From the NCBI RefSeq assembly GCF_030070105.1, contig NZ_JASJOO010000002.1:558001-622000 (forward strand): DNA of 64,000 bases, given 5' to 3'. Positions 49,818 to 59,343 of the stretch are shown here, piece after piece. The position numbers and the translations under genes were made by a program. How positions within the stretch are numbered: position 1 is the stretch's first letter; the number at the start of each line of letters is the position of its first letter. Under the pieces are notes generated by a model. That model was not told where the DNA came from. It made no database searches and worked only from the letters and a program-made list of their open reading frames with translations. The DNA is from Bermanella sp. WJH001. Its GTDB lineage: Bacteria; Pseudomonadota; Gammaproteobacteria; Pseudomonadales; Oceanobacteraceae.

Positions 49818-52800
49818 ATGAATGCCTTAATCAACGCGGCACTTAGTCGCATACGTACAGTGGTTCTACTATTTGGCTTAGCCATGATTGTAGGCGTAAG
49901 CGCCATGAACAATCTGCCAAAAGAAAGCTTTCCTGATATCACCATTCCTATGGTTTATATCTCTATCACCCATGAAGGCATCAGCCCAGAGGATGCTGAC
50001 CGCATTCTGTATTTGCCTATGCATAAAGAGCTCAAGTCAATTGATGGCTTAACCGAAATTATTGCAACCGCCAGTCAAGGTCACCTAGCGATTCAGCTTG
50101 AGTTTCAAACCGACATCAATATTGATGAAGCGTTAGCGGATGTGCGTGAAGCCGTGGACGCAGCTAAAGGTGAACTCCCCAGCGCCACAGATGAACCCAA
50201 GGTCATGGAGATCAACCTCTCGTTATTCCCCGTTATGGTGGTGGGTTTAGCCGGTAATGTTGATGAACGGGTTTTGTTTGCCATCGCCAAAGACTTAAAA
50301 GAAAAACTAGAAGCATTAGCGGGCGTATTAGAAGCCCGTATCCAAGGCTATCGCGAAGAAGTAGCTGAGATCATTATTGATCCTGGCAAGCTAGACGCCT
50401 ACAACATTGACCAAATGGCCCTATACAACCTGATCAACAATAACAATCAATTGGTTGCTGCAGGCAACCTAGACACAGGTTCTGGTCGTTTTGCGGTCAA
50501 AGTACCTGGTTTAATCGAAAACACCCTCGATATTTTAAATATGCCTGTAAAAGTCGATGGTGATGCCGTGGTTCGCTTTCGAGACATTGCCATTGGTCAA
50601 CGTACTTACAAAGACCCTATCAGCAAAGCCAGCATTAACGGCAAACCTGCCCTTGCTATTGAAATATCAAAACGTGTGGGCAGCAACATCATTGCCACCC
50701 TTGATGAAGTCAAAGCCGTTGTGAAAGAACAACAAGCGTTTTGGCCTGATGGCATTAACGTCACGTTTAACCAAGATCAAAGTAAAGAGATCAAAAACAC
50801 CTTAAACGACCTATTTAACAATGTGTTTTTTGCCACCGTGTTGGTGATGATCATCATAGTTTGGTCATTAGGTGCTCGCTCTTCTATTTTAGTGGGGCTT
50901 GCCATACCAGGTTCATTCCTATTGGGCATGCTGGTTTTAAGCTTGATGGGCTACACCTTGAACATGGTGGTGCTATTTGCGCTGATTTTAAGTATTGGCA
51001 TGTTAGTAGATGGCGCCATAGTAGTTACCGAGTATGCGGATAGGCGCATGGCCGAAGGCAGTCCTAAATTCCATGCCTTTAAAGATGCCGCCAAACGTAT
51101 GGCTTGGCCCATTACCGCATCCACCGCCACCACACTGGCCGTATTTTTACCGCTACTGTTTTGGCCAGATACCGTTGGGGAGTTCATGAAGTTCATCCCG
51201 ATTACCGTCATCATCACACTAACAGCCTCTTTGGTCATGGCCCTAATTGTGATCCCGGCTTTAGGTGCTTGGTTAGGTAAACCCGGCGCCATATCAGAAC
51301 AAGAGCTCAAAACATTAAAAGCCGCAGAGGAAGGCCGTTTTGACGAAATTGGTGGCTTTACTGGCCGTTACATCTCGGTATTACAAAAACTGATAAAGTA
51401 CCCAGTCAAAACCCTGTTTGCTGTCATTGGTTTAATGGTTGGCACACTTATACTTTATGGGGTACTAGGCAAAGGGGTGGAGTTTTTCCCAAGCGCTGAT
51501 GCCGAAATTGCACTGGTAGACATACGTGCCCGAGGCAACCTTTCTCTGCGTGAGCGAGACGATATTGTAAAAGAAGTAGAAGCTCGCCTTTATGACATGC
51601 AAGAGATTCGTACCCTTTACACAACCTCCTTTGTATACCCACCTAGTGGCTCGGCTGTCGATTTAATAGGTCGCATTCAGTTGGAGCTAGAAGATTGGCA
51701 ACTTCGTCGTCGTGCCAATGCCATACTTGAGGACATACGCCTTCGTACTCAAGATATCCCTGGGATTATTATTGAGACAAAAGCCAAAGAAGATGGCCCA
51801 GCCGGTGGTTCGGCCATTCAGCTAGAAATTTCTGGCAATTACCCTCAAGTGCTGACCCAAGTAGTCAGCAAGATACGTGAAAAGCTAGAAGAGGACCCTG
51901 AACTTAGGGACATTAAAGACTCCCGCCCGCTTGAAGGCATTGAATGGGAGTTAAACGTTAACCGTGAAGACGCAAGTCGTATGGGTGCAAGCATAGCCTC
52001 AGTGGGCAACATGGTGAAGATGGTTACCTCAGGCCTTCAGTTGGGTTCTTACCGCCCTGATGACGCTGACGACGAAGTGGATATTCGTTTACGCTTCCCT
52101 ACCACTAGCCGAACGCTGGATCAGTTAGATGAGCTGCGTATTAGCCACCAAGGTCAGCTAATCCCCATTAGCAGCTTTACTGAAAAGTCACCACATCAGC
52201 AAACGGGCAATCTAGTGCGCACCGGTAATAATTTACGCTACATGATAGAAGCCGATGTGATTGAAGGCGTTAATGATGCCTTTAAGCGTGCTCAAATTGC
52301 GGCGGCCCTCGAGCAAGCAGATTTACCAGCTGGGGTGAATTACCGTTTTAAAGGCGATGCTGAAAAAATGGTCGAAACCATGAGCTTTTTGGGCAAGGCG
52401 TTCATTCTAGCCATCTTCATTATGGCAATCATCTTAGTCACCCAATTCAATAGCATCTATCGTGCAGGTCTTGTACTTAGTGCAATTATTCTGTCGTTTG
52501 CCGGTGTGTTCATGGGCCTGATGATCCGTGGTGAGCCGTTTGGTATCGTCATGAGCGGCGTAGGCATGATTGCCCTAGCGGGCATCGTGGTAAACAACAA
52601 CATCGTACTGATTGATACCTACTCGATTTTACGCAGAGATGGTCTCGCCCCAGTGGATGCAGCCCTTAGAACAGGCGCCCAACGTTTACGACCGGTACTT
52701 CTTACAACGGTAACCACGGTTTGTGGCTTAATTCCTATGGTATATCAGCTCAACATTGACCTTGTGGCCCGTGAAATACTGATAGATGCACCAAGCTCAC

Positions 52801-52958
52801 AATGGTGGACGCAGCTATCAACTGCCATTGCAGGGGGGCTCACCTTTGCGACCATACTGACCTTGGTACTCACACCTTGTCTTTTAGTACTAAAAGATCA
52901 AAAGAAGTACGATAAAGAACAGCAATTAATTGAATTACCCGCACAAATAGAGACCTAA
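49818..52958 (+). CDS. RND-family efflux transporter permease
   Basis: 1046-residue AcrB/MexB-like proton antiporter. The N-terminal TM1 and FPDITIPMVYISI opening, large periplasmic porter loops, TM2-6 around 340-480 and TM8-12 around 875-1035 are all present. The NxDD-type motif is altered: TM4 has SIGMLVDGAIVVTEYADRR with a single Asp in the usual position, as in the less-characterised MFP-RND group rather than AcrB. Substrate unknown. Operon with the adaptor. Confidence 0.92.
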   Translation: MNALINAALSRIRTVVLLFGLAMIVGVSAMNNLPKESFPDITIPMVYISITHEGISPEDADRILYLPMHKELKSIDGLTEIIATASQGHLAIQLEFQTDINIDEALADVREAVDAAKGELPSATDEPKVMEINLSLFPVMVVGLAGNVDERVLFAIAKDLKEKLEALAGVLEARIQGYREEVAEIIIDPGKLDAYNIDQMALYNLINNNNQLVAAGNLDTGSGRFAVKVPGLIENTLDILNMPVKVDGDAVVRFRDIAIGQRTYKDPISKASINGKPALAIEISKRVGSNIIATLDEVKAVVKEQQAFWPDGINVTFNQDQSKEIKNTLNDLFNNVFFATVLVMIIIVWSLGARSSILVGLAIPGSFLLGMLVLSLMGYTLNMVVLFALILSIGMLVDGAIVVTEYADRRMAEGSPKFHAFKDAAKRMAWPITASTATTLAVFLPLLFWPDTVGEFMKFIPITVIITLTASLVMALIVIPALGAWLGKPGAISEQELKTLKAAEEGRFDEIGGFTGRYISVLQKLIKYPVKTLFAVIGLMVGTLILYGVLGKGVEFFPSADAEIALVDIRARGNLSLRERDDIVKEVEARLYDMQEIRTLYTTSFVYPPSGSAVDLIGRIQLELEDWQLRRRANAILEDIRLRTQDIPGIIIETKAKEDGPAGGSAIQLEISGNYPQVLTQVVSKIREKLEEDPELRDIKDSRPLEGIEWELNVNREDASRMGASIASVGNMVKMVTSGLQLGSYRPDDADDEVDIRLRFPTTSRTLDQLDELRISHQGQLIPISSFTEKSPHQQTGNLVRTGNNLRYMIEADVIEGVNDAFKRAQIAAALEQADLPAGVNYRFKGDAEKMVETMSFLGKAFILAIFIMAIILVTQFNSIYRAGLVLSAIILSFAGVFMGLMIRGEPFGIVMSGVGMIALAGIVVNNNIVLIDTYSILRRDGLAPVDAALRTGAQRLRPVLLTTVTTVCGLIPMVYQLNIDLVAREILIDAPSSQWWTQLSTAIAGGLTFATILTLVLTPCLLVLKDQKKYDKEQQLIELPAQIET

Positions 52959-52966
52959 AACTCATA

Positions 52967-53008
52967 TCCCCTTCACTTTTTCGACTATGCTCAGTTAAGT
53001 GAAGGGGA
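52967..53008 (+). promoter_or_regulatory. Inverted repeat covering the slt ribosome-binding site
   Basis: Perfect 11-bp repeat TCCCCTTCACT (52967-52977) and AGTGAAGGGGA (52998-53008) with a 20-base spacer. The right arm contains the only Shine-Dalgarno sequence (AAGGGGAG) of the gene at 53016. No T-run follows the stem, so it is not a normal terminator of the RND operon. Confidence 0.5.
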
Positions 53009-53015
53009 GATTCAT

Positions 53016-54971
53016 ATGGGGAATTGGCTAAAAATAGTCATGTGTCTGATGGTTTTGCTATCAACAAATGCTATTGCTATAACGTCCGATCAGGATGCTT
53101 ACTTAAAAGCCGAACGCCTGCTTTACAAGCGCCACTACACTCAATTTCAACGTGAATTAAAAAAACTAGAAGATCACCCTCTTGCTCCCTACCTTGAAGC
53201 ACGCTGGATTAGAACGCAGTTTTATAAAAAACCCATCGCACAAGTCGATAGCTTCTTAAAACGCTACAAAGATGAACCACCAGCGCAAAAACTGCATAAA
53301 CAATGGGTTTCGTATCTAGCCAAAAAACAAGAATGGTCATTGTTTCTTTCTTATTACCAACCTACCAGCAACTACACGTTGCAGTGCCAACGAATAAAAG
53401 CGTTAGAGCAAACTAAGCGTCAATTTGATGCGATAAAAGAAGGTCAAGCGTTATGGCTTTTAGGTGTATCACTGCCAAAAGCTTGCGATACAGTTTACAA
53501 AGCATGGGAGCGTCATGGTTATTTAAGCCAAGATCTCATCTGGCAGCGCCTATTAAACGCCAAACCAAAAAAACAATATAAATTGGTTCGCTACCTTACC
53601 CGTAAATTAGACAAACAACATAAAGCCAAAGCCAAACTGGTCAATCATTTTTGGCGCAACCCTAATCTGCTGTTTAACGAAAACCGCGCGCTTAGTCTGA
53701 CGCCACAGGAGCGTTACCTTTTGCTCAGTAAAGCCATTAAAAAACACCCTGATGTTTGGCTTGAGCAAGCAGGTCACCCAATATTTGCAGGCCTAGAGCA
53801 AGACCAATCAAACCACTTACGTAGTATTGCGATTAAAGCCAGTGCCACTGAGTCTCCCGCCAATATTTTTGAATGGTACAACCTTGCTAAAGTAAACCAT
53901 GAATTAAACCAAGAGCTACAAGAAACCTTTCTTCAAGGGGCTATTAAAAAGCAAAACTGGCCGCTTTATACCCACTTATTTAAGCTTGCTGATACACCAA
54001 TCAAACAAGAAGCTAAGTGGCAATATTGGCAAGGTCGCGCACTTAACTCTTTAGGTGCGCCTTTTGAACAAAGCCGTCCTTATTTTGAACAAGCTTCAAC
54101 CCATAGAGACTTTTATGGTTTTCTAGCCAGTCAGAAAATGGGTATCAGCGCCACCATGAACCATGAACCTACCCATGTTGCCGCTTCGGTAATTCAAACA
54201 ATGCGATTAGAAAAAGGCGTGCAACGAGCCTTGGCATTATTTGAGTTAAATCGTATCCCACAGGCACGACGTGAATGGCAAGCCATTTTCGACAAACAAA
54301 CAGAACAGGGCAAACAAGCATTAGCCATCTTAGCCGGTCGTCTTGAGTGGTCTGACCGAGCCATCATGAGTCTTGCTCAAATTAAAAGCTGGCACGATTT
54401 ACAACTGCGCTTTCCTTTAGCCCATGATAATTTATTCGAAAAAGCCGCCCAGAAAAATCAAATCAATAAAAACTGGATTTATGGCATCGCTCGTCAAGAA
54501 AGTGCCTTTATGCACGATGCCAAAAGCCCTGTCGGTGCCACTGGACTGATGCAAATTATGCCAAGTACCGCTAAAAGTATTTCAAGAAGAATGCGCATCG
54601 CCTACTCTAGCAAACGCTTAGTGGACCCAAGCTACAATATCCAACTTGGTGGGCACTATTTACAGTATTTATTAAAGCGCTATAACGGCAACCGTGTATT
54701 GGCCACAGCGGCCTATAACGCAGGCCCTGGAAACGTAAAACGCTGGCTTAAACAAAACCAAGGTCCAATTGACATATGGATTGAACAAATCCCATTTAAT
54801 GAAACCAAACAATATGTTCAGCGTGTGCTTGCATACAGTACTATTTATTCTTACCGCTTGGGTTATTTACAACCCATGTTAGATGACACAACCATTAGTG
54901 CCTGGGCGCTATTACAGCCAGAAGACCTGCAAATTTCCAAAGCGAATATCAAGCAAAATGGTAAAGGTTAA
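53016..54971 (+). CDS. slt: Soluble lytic murein transglycosylase
   Basis: Cleaves peptidoglycan glycan strands to 1,6-anhydro products in the periplasm. 651 residues, signal peptide to about residue 20, a long superhelical U/L-domain, then the lysozyme-like SLT domain from about 480. The catalytic Glu495 is in GIARQESAF; GATGLMQIMPSTAK and AAYNAGPGNVKRW are the other SLT motifs. Length and domain order match Slt70. Confidence 0.94.
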   Translation: MGNWLKIVMCLMVLLSTNAIAITSDQDAYLKAERLLYKRHYTQFQRELKKLEDHPLAPYLEARWIRTQFYKKPIAQVDSFLKRYKDEPPAQKLHKQWVSYLAKKQEWSLFLSYYQPTSNYTLQCQRIKALEQTKRQFDAIKEGQALWLLGVSLPKACDTVYKAWERHGYLSQDLIWQRLLNAKPKKQYKLVRYLTRKLDKQHKAKAKLVNHFWRNPNLLFNENRALSLTPQERYLLLSKAIKKHPDVWLEQAGHPIFAGLEQDQSNHLRSIAIKASATESPANIFEWYNLAKVNHELNQELQETFLQGAIKKQNWPLYTHLFKLADTPIKQEAKWQYWQGRALNSLGAPFEQSRPYFEQASTHRDFYGFLASQKMGISATMNHEPTHVAASVIQTMRLEKGVQRALALFELNRIPQARREWQAIFDKQTEQGKQALAILAGRLEWSDRAIMSLAQIKSWHDLQLRFPLAHDNLFEKAAQKNQINKNWIYGIARQESAFMHDAKSPVGATGLMQIMPSTAKSISRRMRIAYSSKRLVDPSYNIQLGGHYLQYLLKRYNGNRVLATAAYNAGPGNVKRWLKQNQGPIDIWIEQIPFNETKQYVQRVLAYSTIYSYRLGYLQPMLDDTTISAWALLQPEDLQISKANIKQNGKG

Positions 54972-55006
54972 CTATGCTGTAATTATGCATATAAAAGGAT
55001 TAGCTA

Positions 55007-55606
55007 GTGAGTTCTGACAAGCGTTACGCCATTAATCAGCACGGCTCCAGCGTTAACAATCCAGACCTAGACTGGAGCCAGATCAAAGAAACCATCACCA
55101 TGCTGGCTCTTGCCGTCGCGCAGGTAGAGTCATCCATGAAAGATGGTGAACAAAGCGTAGGCACCCTATCGGCCTCGTTCACAGACATGGCAGAATACTT
55201 ATCTCAAATTAGAACCCTTACTCAAAAGGTCACGCCTGATAATCTTGATCGTTACAAAAGTGTGATCAGTGAAACAACCAGCAACCTTGAGAACAATGTG
55301 CATAATGCTGTAGTGGCATTTCAGTTTTACGATCGCATCAGCCAACGGCTTGATCATGTTTGCCATTCATTGGATAAATTGGGCACATTAATCAGTAACA
55401 GAGAGTCTTTATACAACCCTGATTCATGGCGCAATCTTCAAAATCAAATCAAGGGCTCATACACAATGGAGGCAGAGCGAATTATGTTTGAACATATTTT
55501 GCTTGGGCACAGCATTGAAGAAGCTCTTGAGATTTACAGACATCACTTTGATAAAGCAGACAAAGGAACGGACGATGAAAATGGCGATGAAGTCGAATTA
55601 TTTTAA
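55007..55606 (+). CDS. Conserved-looking helical protein (199 aa), chemotaxis neighbour
   Basis: GTG start with AAAGGAT before it. Fully alpha-helical, with long amphipathic helices and QFYDRISQRLDHV, a pattern reminiscent of the CheZ-like/MCP-coupled helical bundles in pseudomonads. No catalytic motif identified. It lies 35 bp after slt and converges with the MOSC gene (4-base overlap at the stops). Confidence 0.65.
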   Translation: MSSDKRYAINQHGSSVNNPDLDWSQIKETITMLALAVAQVESSMKDGEQSVGTLSASFTDMAEYLSQIRTLTQKVTPDNLDRYKSVISETTSNLENNVHNAVVAFQFYDRISQRLDHVCHSLDKLGTLISNRESLYNPDSWRNLQNQIKGSYTMEAERIMFEHILLGHSIEEALEIYRHHFDKADKGTDDENGDEVELF

Positions 55607-56403
55607 ATCAGCACTTCAATCAAATCCCCCACGTTAATCTCACCAAGCCCTCGATGAATCGCATTCTGCCCCATCATCACATTCTTACCTTGCTTTCGAT
55701 GTTTTAACATAACTTGCATCACATCCGGCTGCTTAGCTGATGTCGCTAAATCTAGTGTGGGTATCACACAACGTGAACATGGTTTTACTATGTCAAACTC
55801 AACACCGTTGATTTTTATTTTTTTCCACTGATCTTCCGAAAATGCATCGCAGCCCCCGACAATGATGTTAGGTCTAAAACGTTCTAACGCTAGCTTTCGT
55901 CCAAGTTTATCTGCTAAAAACTCAACGGAGGCCTCACTGATAATTAAAAACGGAAAGCCATCTGAAAAGCTTGCTCGATCCCCTTTTTGCGCAAATTCTA
56001 AATCAACTTGGCGGTGAGTATCATCGCCCATATAACACAATAAAACCTCTCGATTTAAAATCTCACTCAACCAAGCGTTAATCTCGCCATTAATTAATCG
56101 AGCTCGAACCTCGTCACCCCAGACCTTAACATCCATATATTGATCAATAGCGTTCAGATCTTTTAAGTTGATTGATCTGTGCTGCTCATCAAATGTAAAA
56201 ACCAACGTATTTTCATTTATGCTAGCGGAAATTTGCCCCATTTTAGGTAACTGTCTTTGAGTGACAAAGCGCCCCGTTTTATCAACCAGCATAAAACGCC
56301 TATCCCACTGAGGGCCAAAGTCGTCAATGGACATCACATCCAATTTAGAGCCTTTTAATGATTTAACCGGAAAGTAAAATAACTGACTAATATAAGGGGT
56401 CAT
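55603..56403 (-). CDS. MOSC domain protein, YcbX type
   Basis: Molybdenum-cofactor-binding protein related to YcbX. 266 residues from ATG 56403 (MTPYISQLFYFPVKSLKG), the family's usual N-terminus; the frame continues 18 codons upstream into hydrophobic sequence and into the cheV terminator, so that extension is spurious. MOSC core near 180-260 includes the ERFRPNIIV segment and the cofactor Cys in KPCSRCVIPT. YcbX-like proteins detoxify N-hydroxylated compounds with a ferredoxin domain that is missing here. Confidence 0.87.
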   Translation of the reverse strand: MTPYISQLFYFPVKSLKGSKLDVMSIDDFGPQWDRRFMLVDKTGRFVTQRQLPKMGQISASINENTLVFTFDEQHRSINLKDLNAIDQYMDVKVWGDEVRARLINGEINAWLSEILNREVLLCYMGDDTHRQVDLEFAQKGDRASFSDGFPFLIISEASVEFLADKLGRKLALERFRPNIIVGGCDAFSEDQWKKIKINGVEFDIVKPCSRCVIPTLDLATSAKQPDVMQVMLKHRKQGKNVMMGQNAIHRGLGEINVGDLIEVLI

Positions 56404-56440
56404 GCAATCGTCCTTAATAAATAAGGGGATTATAAAGCAT

Positions 56441-56470
56441 AAAAAAAATAGGGCCATGGGCCCTATTTTT
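56441..56470 (-). terminator. cheV terminator
   Basis: AAAAATAGGGCC-ATG-GGCCCTATTTTT, a 12-bp stem with a 3-base loop, followed on the minus strand by a long T-run, 20 bp after the cheV stop. Confidence 0.95.
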
Positions 56471-56485
56471 AAACCAATTTACCCT

Positions 56486-57418
56486 TTAGCCAAAGAGTTG
56501 TTTCGCTCTTACTTCAACCGCTTGAGCTAACTTGTCTGGTTGGAACTTTGAAAGAAAGGCATTACAGCCAACCTTATCTACCATTGCCTCATTAAAGCTA
56601 CCACTTAAAGAGGTATGTAACACCACATACAGGTCTTTCAGATCAGGATCTTTTCTTATTTCGGTGGTAAGCATATAACCATCCATTGATGGCATCTCAG
56701 CATCTGTAATCACCATTAGTAACTGACTATTAATTGGCCCTTCTGCCGCTAGTTTTTTCAATATATGTAAGCCTTCCAAACCATCAGCCGCTTGAATAAC
56801 TTCAATACCAATACTCACCAAGGTTTCTTTCACCTGAGAGCGCGCAATACGCGAATCATCCACGGTTAATACTTTCAAGCCAGATTGAGCCGCGCGCTCC
56901 ATCACATCTAAATTCACCACATCATCACTGATACCGGTTTCATATGGCACAATCTCAGCCAGAACTTTTTCAACATCAATGATTTCGACAATTTTGCCGT
57001 CCACTTTTGTAATCGCGGTCAAGTAGTGGGACTTACCTGTGCCTTTTGGCGGCGGCATGATTTCTTCCCAATTCATATTAACGATACGCTCAACCCCAGC
57101 CACCAAAAAAGCCTGAACCGTACGGTTATATTCCGTCACGATCATGGTGGTATCTTCAGTAATTTCAGTGGGACGCATGCCAATAGCATGGCTTAAATCC
57201 ACTACCGGTAAGGTATGCCCGCGTAAGTGAGTTACCCCCTTAACCACAGGATGGGAATCTGGGATATTCGTAAGACGTGTCACTCTAAGAACTTCTTGAA
57301 TCTTAAATACGTTGATGGCGTAGGTCTGACCACGACCAAAATGAAACAGCAGCAGTTCTAGGCGATTTTGCCCTACTAGTTTAGTTCGCGAGTCAACGTT
57401 GGATAACACACTTGACAT
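56486..57418 (-). CDS. cheV: Chemotaxis coupling protein CheV
   Basis: CheW-type coupling domain (about residues 20-165: LLLFHFGRGQTYAINVFKIQEVLR, LRGHTLPVVDLSHAIGM) joined to a phosphoacceptor receiver domain (about 185-308, VLTVDDSRIARSQV and VITDAEMPSMDG). Couples receptors to CheA and adapts by phosphorylation. 310 residues is the normal length. Divergent from the EAL/HDOD gene; strong terminator. Confidence 0.94.
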   Translation of the reverse strand: MSSVLSNVDSRTKLVGQNRLELLLFHFGRGQTYAINVFKIQEVLRVTRLTNIPDSHPVVKGVTHLRGHTLPVVDLSHAIGMRPTEITEDTTMIVTEYNRTVQAFLVAGVERIVNMNWEEIMPPPKGTGKSHYLTAITKVDGKIVEIIDVEKVLAEIVPYETGISDDVVNLDVMERAAQSGLKVLTVDDSRIARSQVKETLVSIGIEVIQAADGLEGLHILKKLAAEGPINSQLLMVITDAEMPSMDGYMLTTEIRKDPDLKDLYVVLHTSLSGSFNEAMVDKVGCNAFLSKFQPDKLAQAVEVRAKQLFG

Positions 57419-57524
57419 AGACTGTTACACCTTTTATCTATTCTATTAAATAGTGTAGCCCAAGGTACAGCTTTGCCCACTTTCAACTAAGCTGATTTAT
57501 GAAGAGTCCTTTATTAAGGTTTTC

Positions 57525-58583
57525 ATGAGCTCAAATACCCATGTATTGCTAGCTCGACAGCCTATTTACAATCAGAATTTGGAAATATCGGCATACGAGC
57601 TCCTATTTAGAAGCCACTCACAATATGTTATAGAGATATTGGAAAACATCGAGGTGGATAATGAGCTCATTGAGGCTCTCACCAAGGCTAAAAAACAAGG
57701 CTCTCGTCTAGCCCTGGATGATTTCATACTGGACCACAATAGTGCCCCACTTCTGCATTTAGTTGACATTGTTAAGGTCGATGTATTGGCACTGACCAAG
57801 CTGCAAATCGAGCGCTTCGCGAAGGTCTTTATCCCCAGAAAACTCACATTACTTGCCGAAAAGGTAGAAACCCATGAAATGTACGAGTTCTGTAAGGGGC
57901 TGGGGTTTGAGTTATTTCAAGGTTACTTTTTAAGTAAGCCACAAAACATCGAAGGTCATGCGATCCCTGATAACAAATTAGTTGTATTAAACCTAATAGC
58001 CAAACTTCAACAACCCGATGTCTCCGCTGCCGAATTAACAGACACCCTTAGTCGTGACCCGCAATTGGGGTATAAGCTGCTCAAACTTGTTAACTCAGCC
58101 GCTTTTGCTCGCATACAAAAATGTTCATCGCTTCAGCAGGCCATTACCCTTTTAGGTTTTAGGCATATCCGCAGCTGGGTCACTTTAATTGCATTGGGTA
58201 ATTTAGAAGACAAGCCTCTCGCTTTACGGCAAACCAGCCTAGAACGAGCCATTATTTGCCAGAAATTAGGTGAAAAACTCGGTGAGCATTCTGTCTTTGA
58301 TTACTACACCGTAGGCTTATTTTCTTTATTAGATGCATTTATTGATCGCCCGATTCTAGAGATCATTAAAAGCCTTAAGCTGCCCACAACCATGGTTAAA
58401 GCATTAATGAATAACCAAGGCACGTTAGGTTTAGCCCTTCATACCGCTAAGTGTTTTCAAGAAGGTTTGCTTGATAACCTTCAGATTGAAAAGCTTGAAA
58501 GTTATGGCCTAGACTTAGAAACCATGAACGAGCTATACAAACAAAGCCTCATTGAGAGCGATGCACAAGCCGAATCTCTTTAA
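57525..58583 (+). CDS. EAL-HDOD signalling protein
   Basis: 352 residues. A shortened EAL-like N-terminal domain (ARQPIYNQNLEISAYELLFRS; the EAL motif reads ELL, and DDF is present but not DDFGTG) is followed by an HDOD domain at about 150-330 (LAKLQQPDVSAAELTDTL..., SAAFARIQKCSSLQQAITLLG). Such YuxH-like proteins bind c-di-GMP or a partner rather than cleave it. Probably non-enzymatic regulator of motility or biofilm. Divergent neighbour of cheV. Confidence 0.85.
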   Translation: MSSNTHVLLARQPIYNQNLEISAYELLFRSHSQYVIEILENIEVDNELIEALTKAKKQGSRLALDDFILDHNSAPLLHLVDIVKVDVLALTKLQIERFAKVFIPRKLTLLAEKVETHEMYEFCKGLGFELFQGYFLSKPQNIEGHAIPDNKLVVLNLIAKLQQPDVSAAELTDTLSRDPQLGYKLLKLVNSAAFARIQKCSSLQQAITLLGFRHIRSWVTLIALGNLEDKPLALRQTSLERAIICQKLGEKLGEHSVFDYYTVGLFSLLDAFIDRPILEIIKSLKLPTTMVKALMNNQGTLGLALHTAKCFQEGLLDNLQIEKLESYGLDLETMNELYKQSLIESDAQAESL

Positions 58584-58672
58584 TATAGCAACCACCGATC
58601 ACGGCCAAGATACACCTACCCAATGGTTTAATTTTCTATTAATGTCTTAAAAAATAATAAAAAGAGTTCACA

Positions 58673-59260
58673 ATGTTAATTGCGGGTTTATCTGAGTTAC
58701 TTCTGATTGCAGGGCTGAGCTTTGCTTTTGTGCATAATCTTAAACATAAACGTTCACTGATTATTGCAATGGCCATTCTCACCACAACCTGTGCAGCCTC
58801 AGCTGGCTTTATGCGCTATCTTGAACTGGCAGATACGGTATCGGTGCATCAATCTTTTAGCTTTATCTCTAAGCATTTTGCTATGTCCGCCTTTATAACT
58901 GGCTTATTGTGGCACAGTTTTTCTCGACCTGTTTTACCTTGGGCTATTTTAGGCCTCACGCTCATAAGCTTCGCCATAAACACCCTGTATTCTGCAGGAT
59001 TCATCAGCGATGCCATCATTGTACTTTTATGCCTTTATTTTATTTATCAGGTTCGCACCCAATTACCAGCCCTTGTTCAAGCTGTTACCGCACTTTTCAT
59101 CCTTACCAGCACTCTTATTTGGGGCATAATCATGAGTGATAAAGACCTACTGCTCGGCCTATTTCACTTGAGCCTTGCATGCTTCTTTGTACTGATGGCG
59201 CGATCCAGTAAGGCATTAATCCCATTAACAGATGACAACAAACACGCCCCTGTCACCTAA
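58673..59260 (+). CDS. Multi-pass membrane protein (195 aa)
   Basis: Six hydrophobic segments without charged signatures; no family recognised. RBS AAAGAG. It follows the EAL-HDOD gene by 90 bp on the same strand and may be co-transcribed. Function unknown. Confidence 0.6.
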   Translation: MLIAGLSELLLIAGLSFAFVHNLKHKRSLIIAMAILTTTCAASAGFMRYLELADTVSVHQSFSFISKHFAMSAFITGLLWHSFSRPVLPWAILGLTLISFAINTLYSAGFISDAIIVLLCLYFIYQVRTQLPALVQAVTALFILTSTLIWGIIMSDKDLLLGLFHLSLACFFVLMARSSKALIPLTDDNKHAPVT

Positions 59261-59343
59261 AATCAATCAATGGCCGTTAGGGCCATTGTTCAAAATGCCG
59301 TAATCGCCAAATATAGTGTCATTACAATAATAATGAGAACGCT

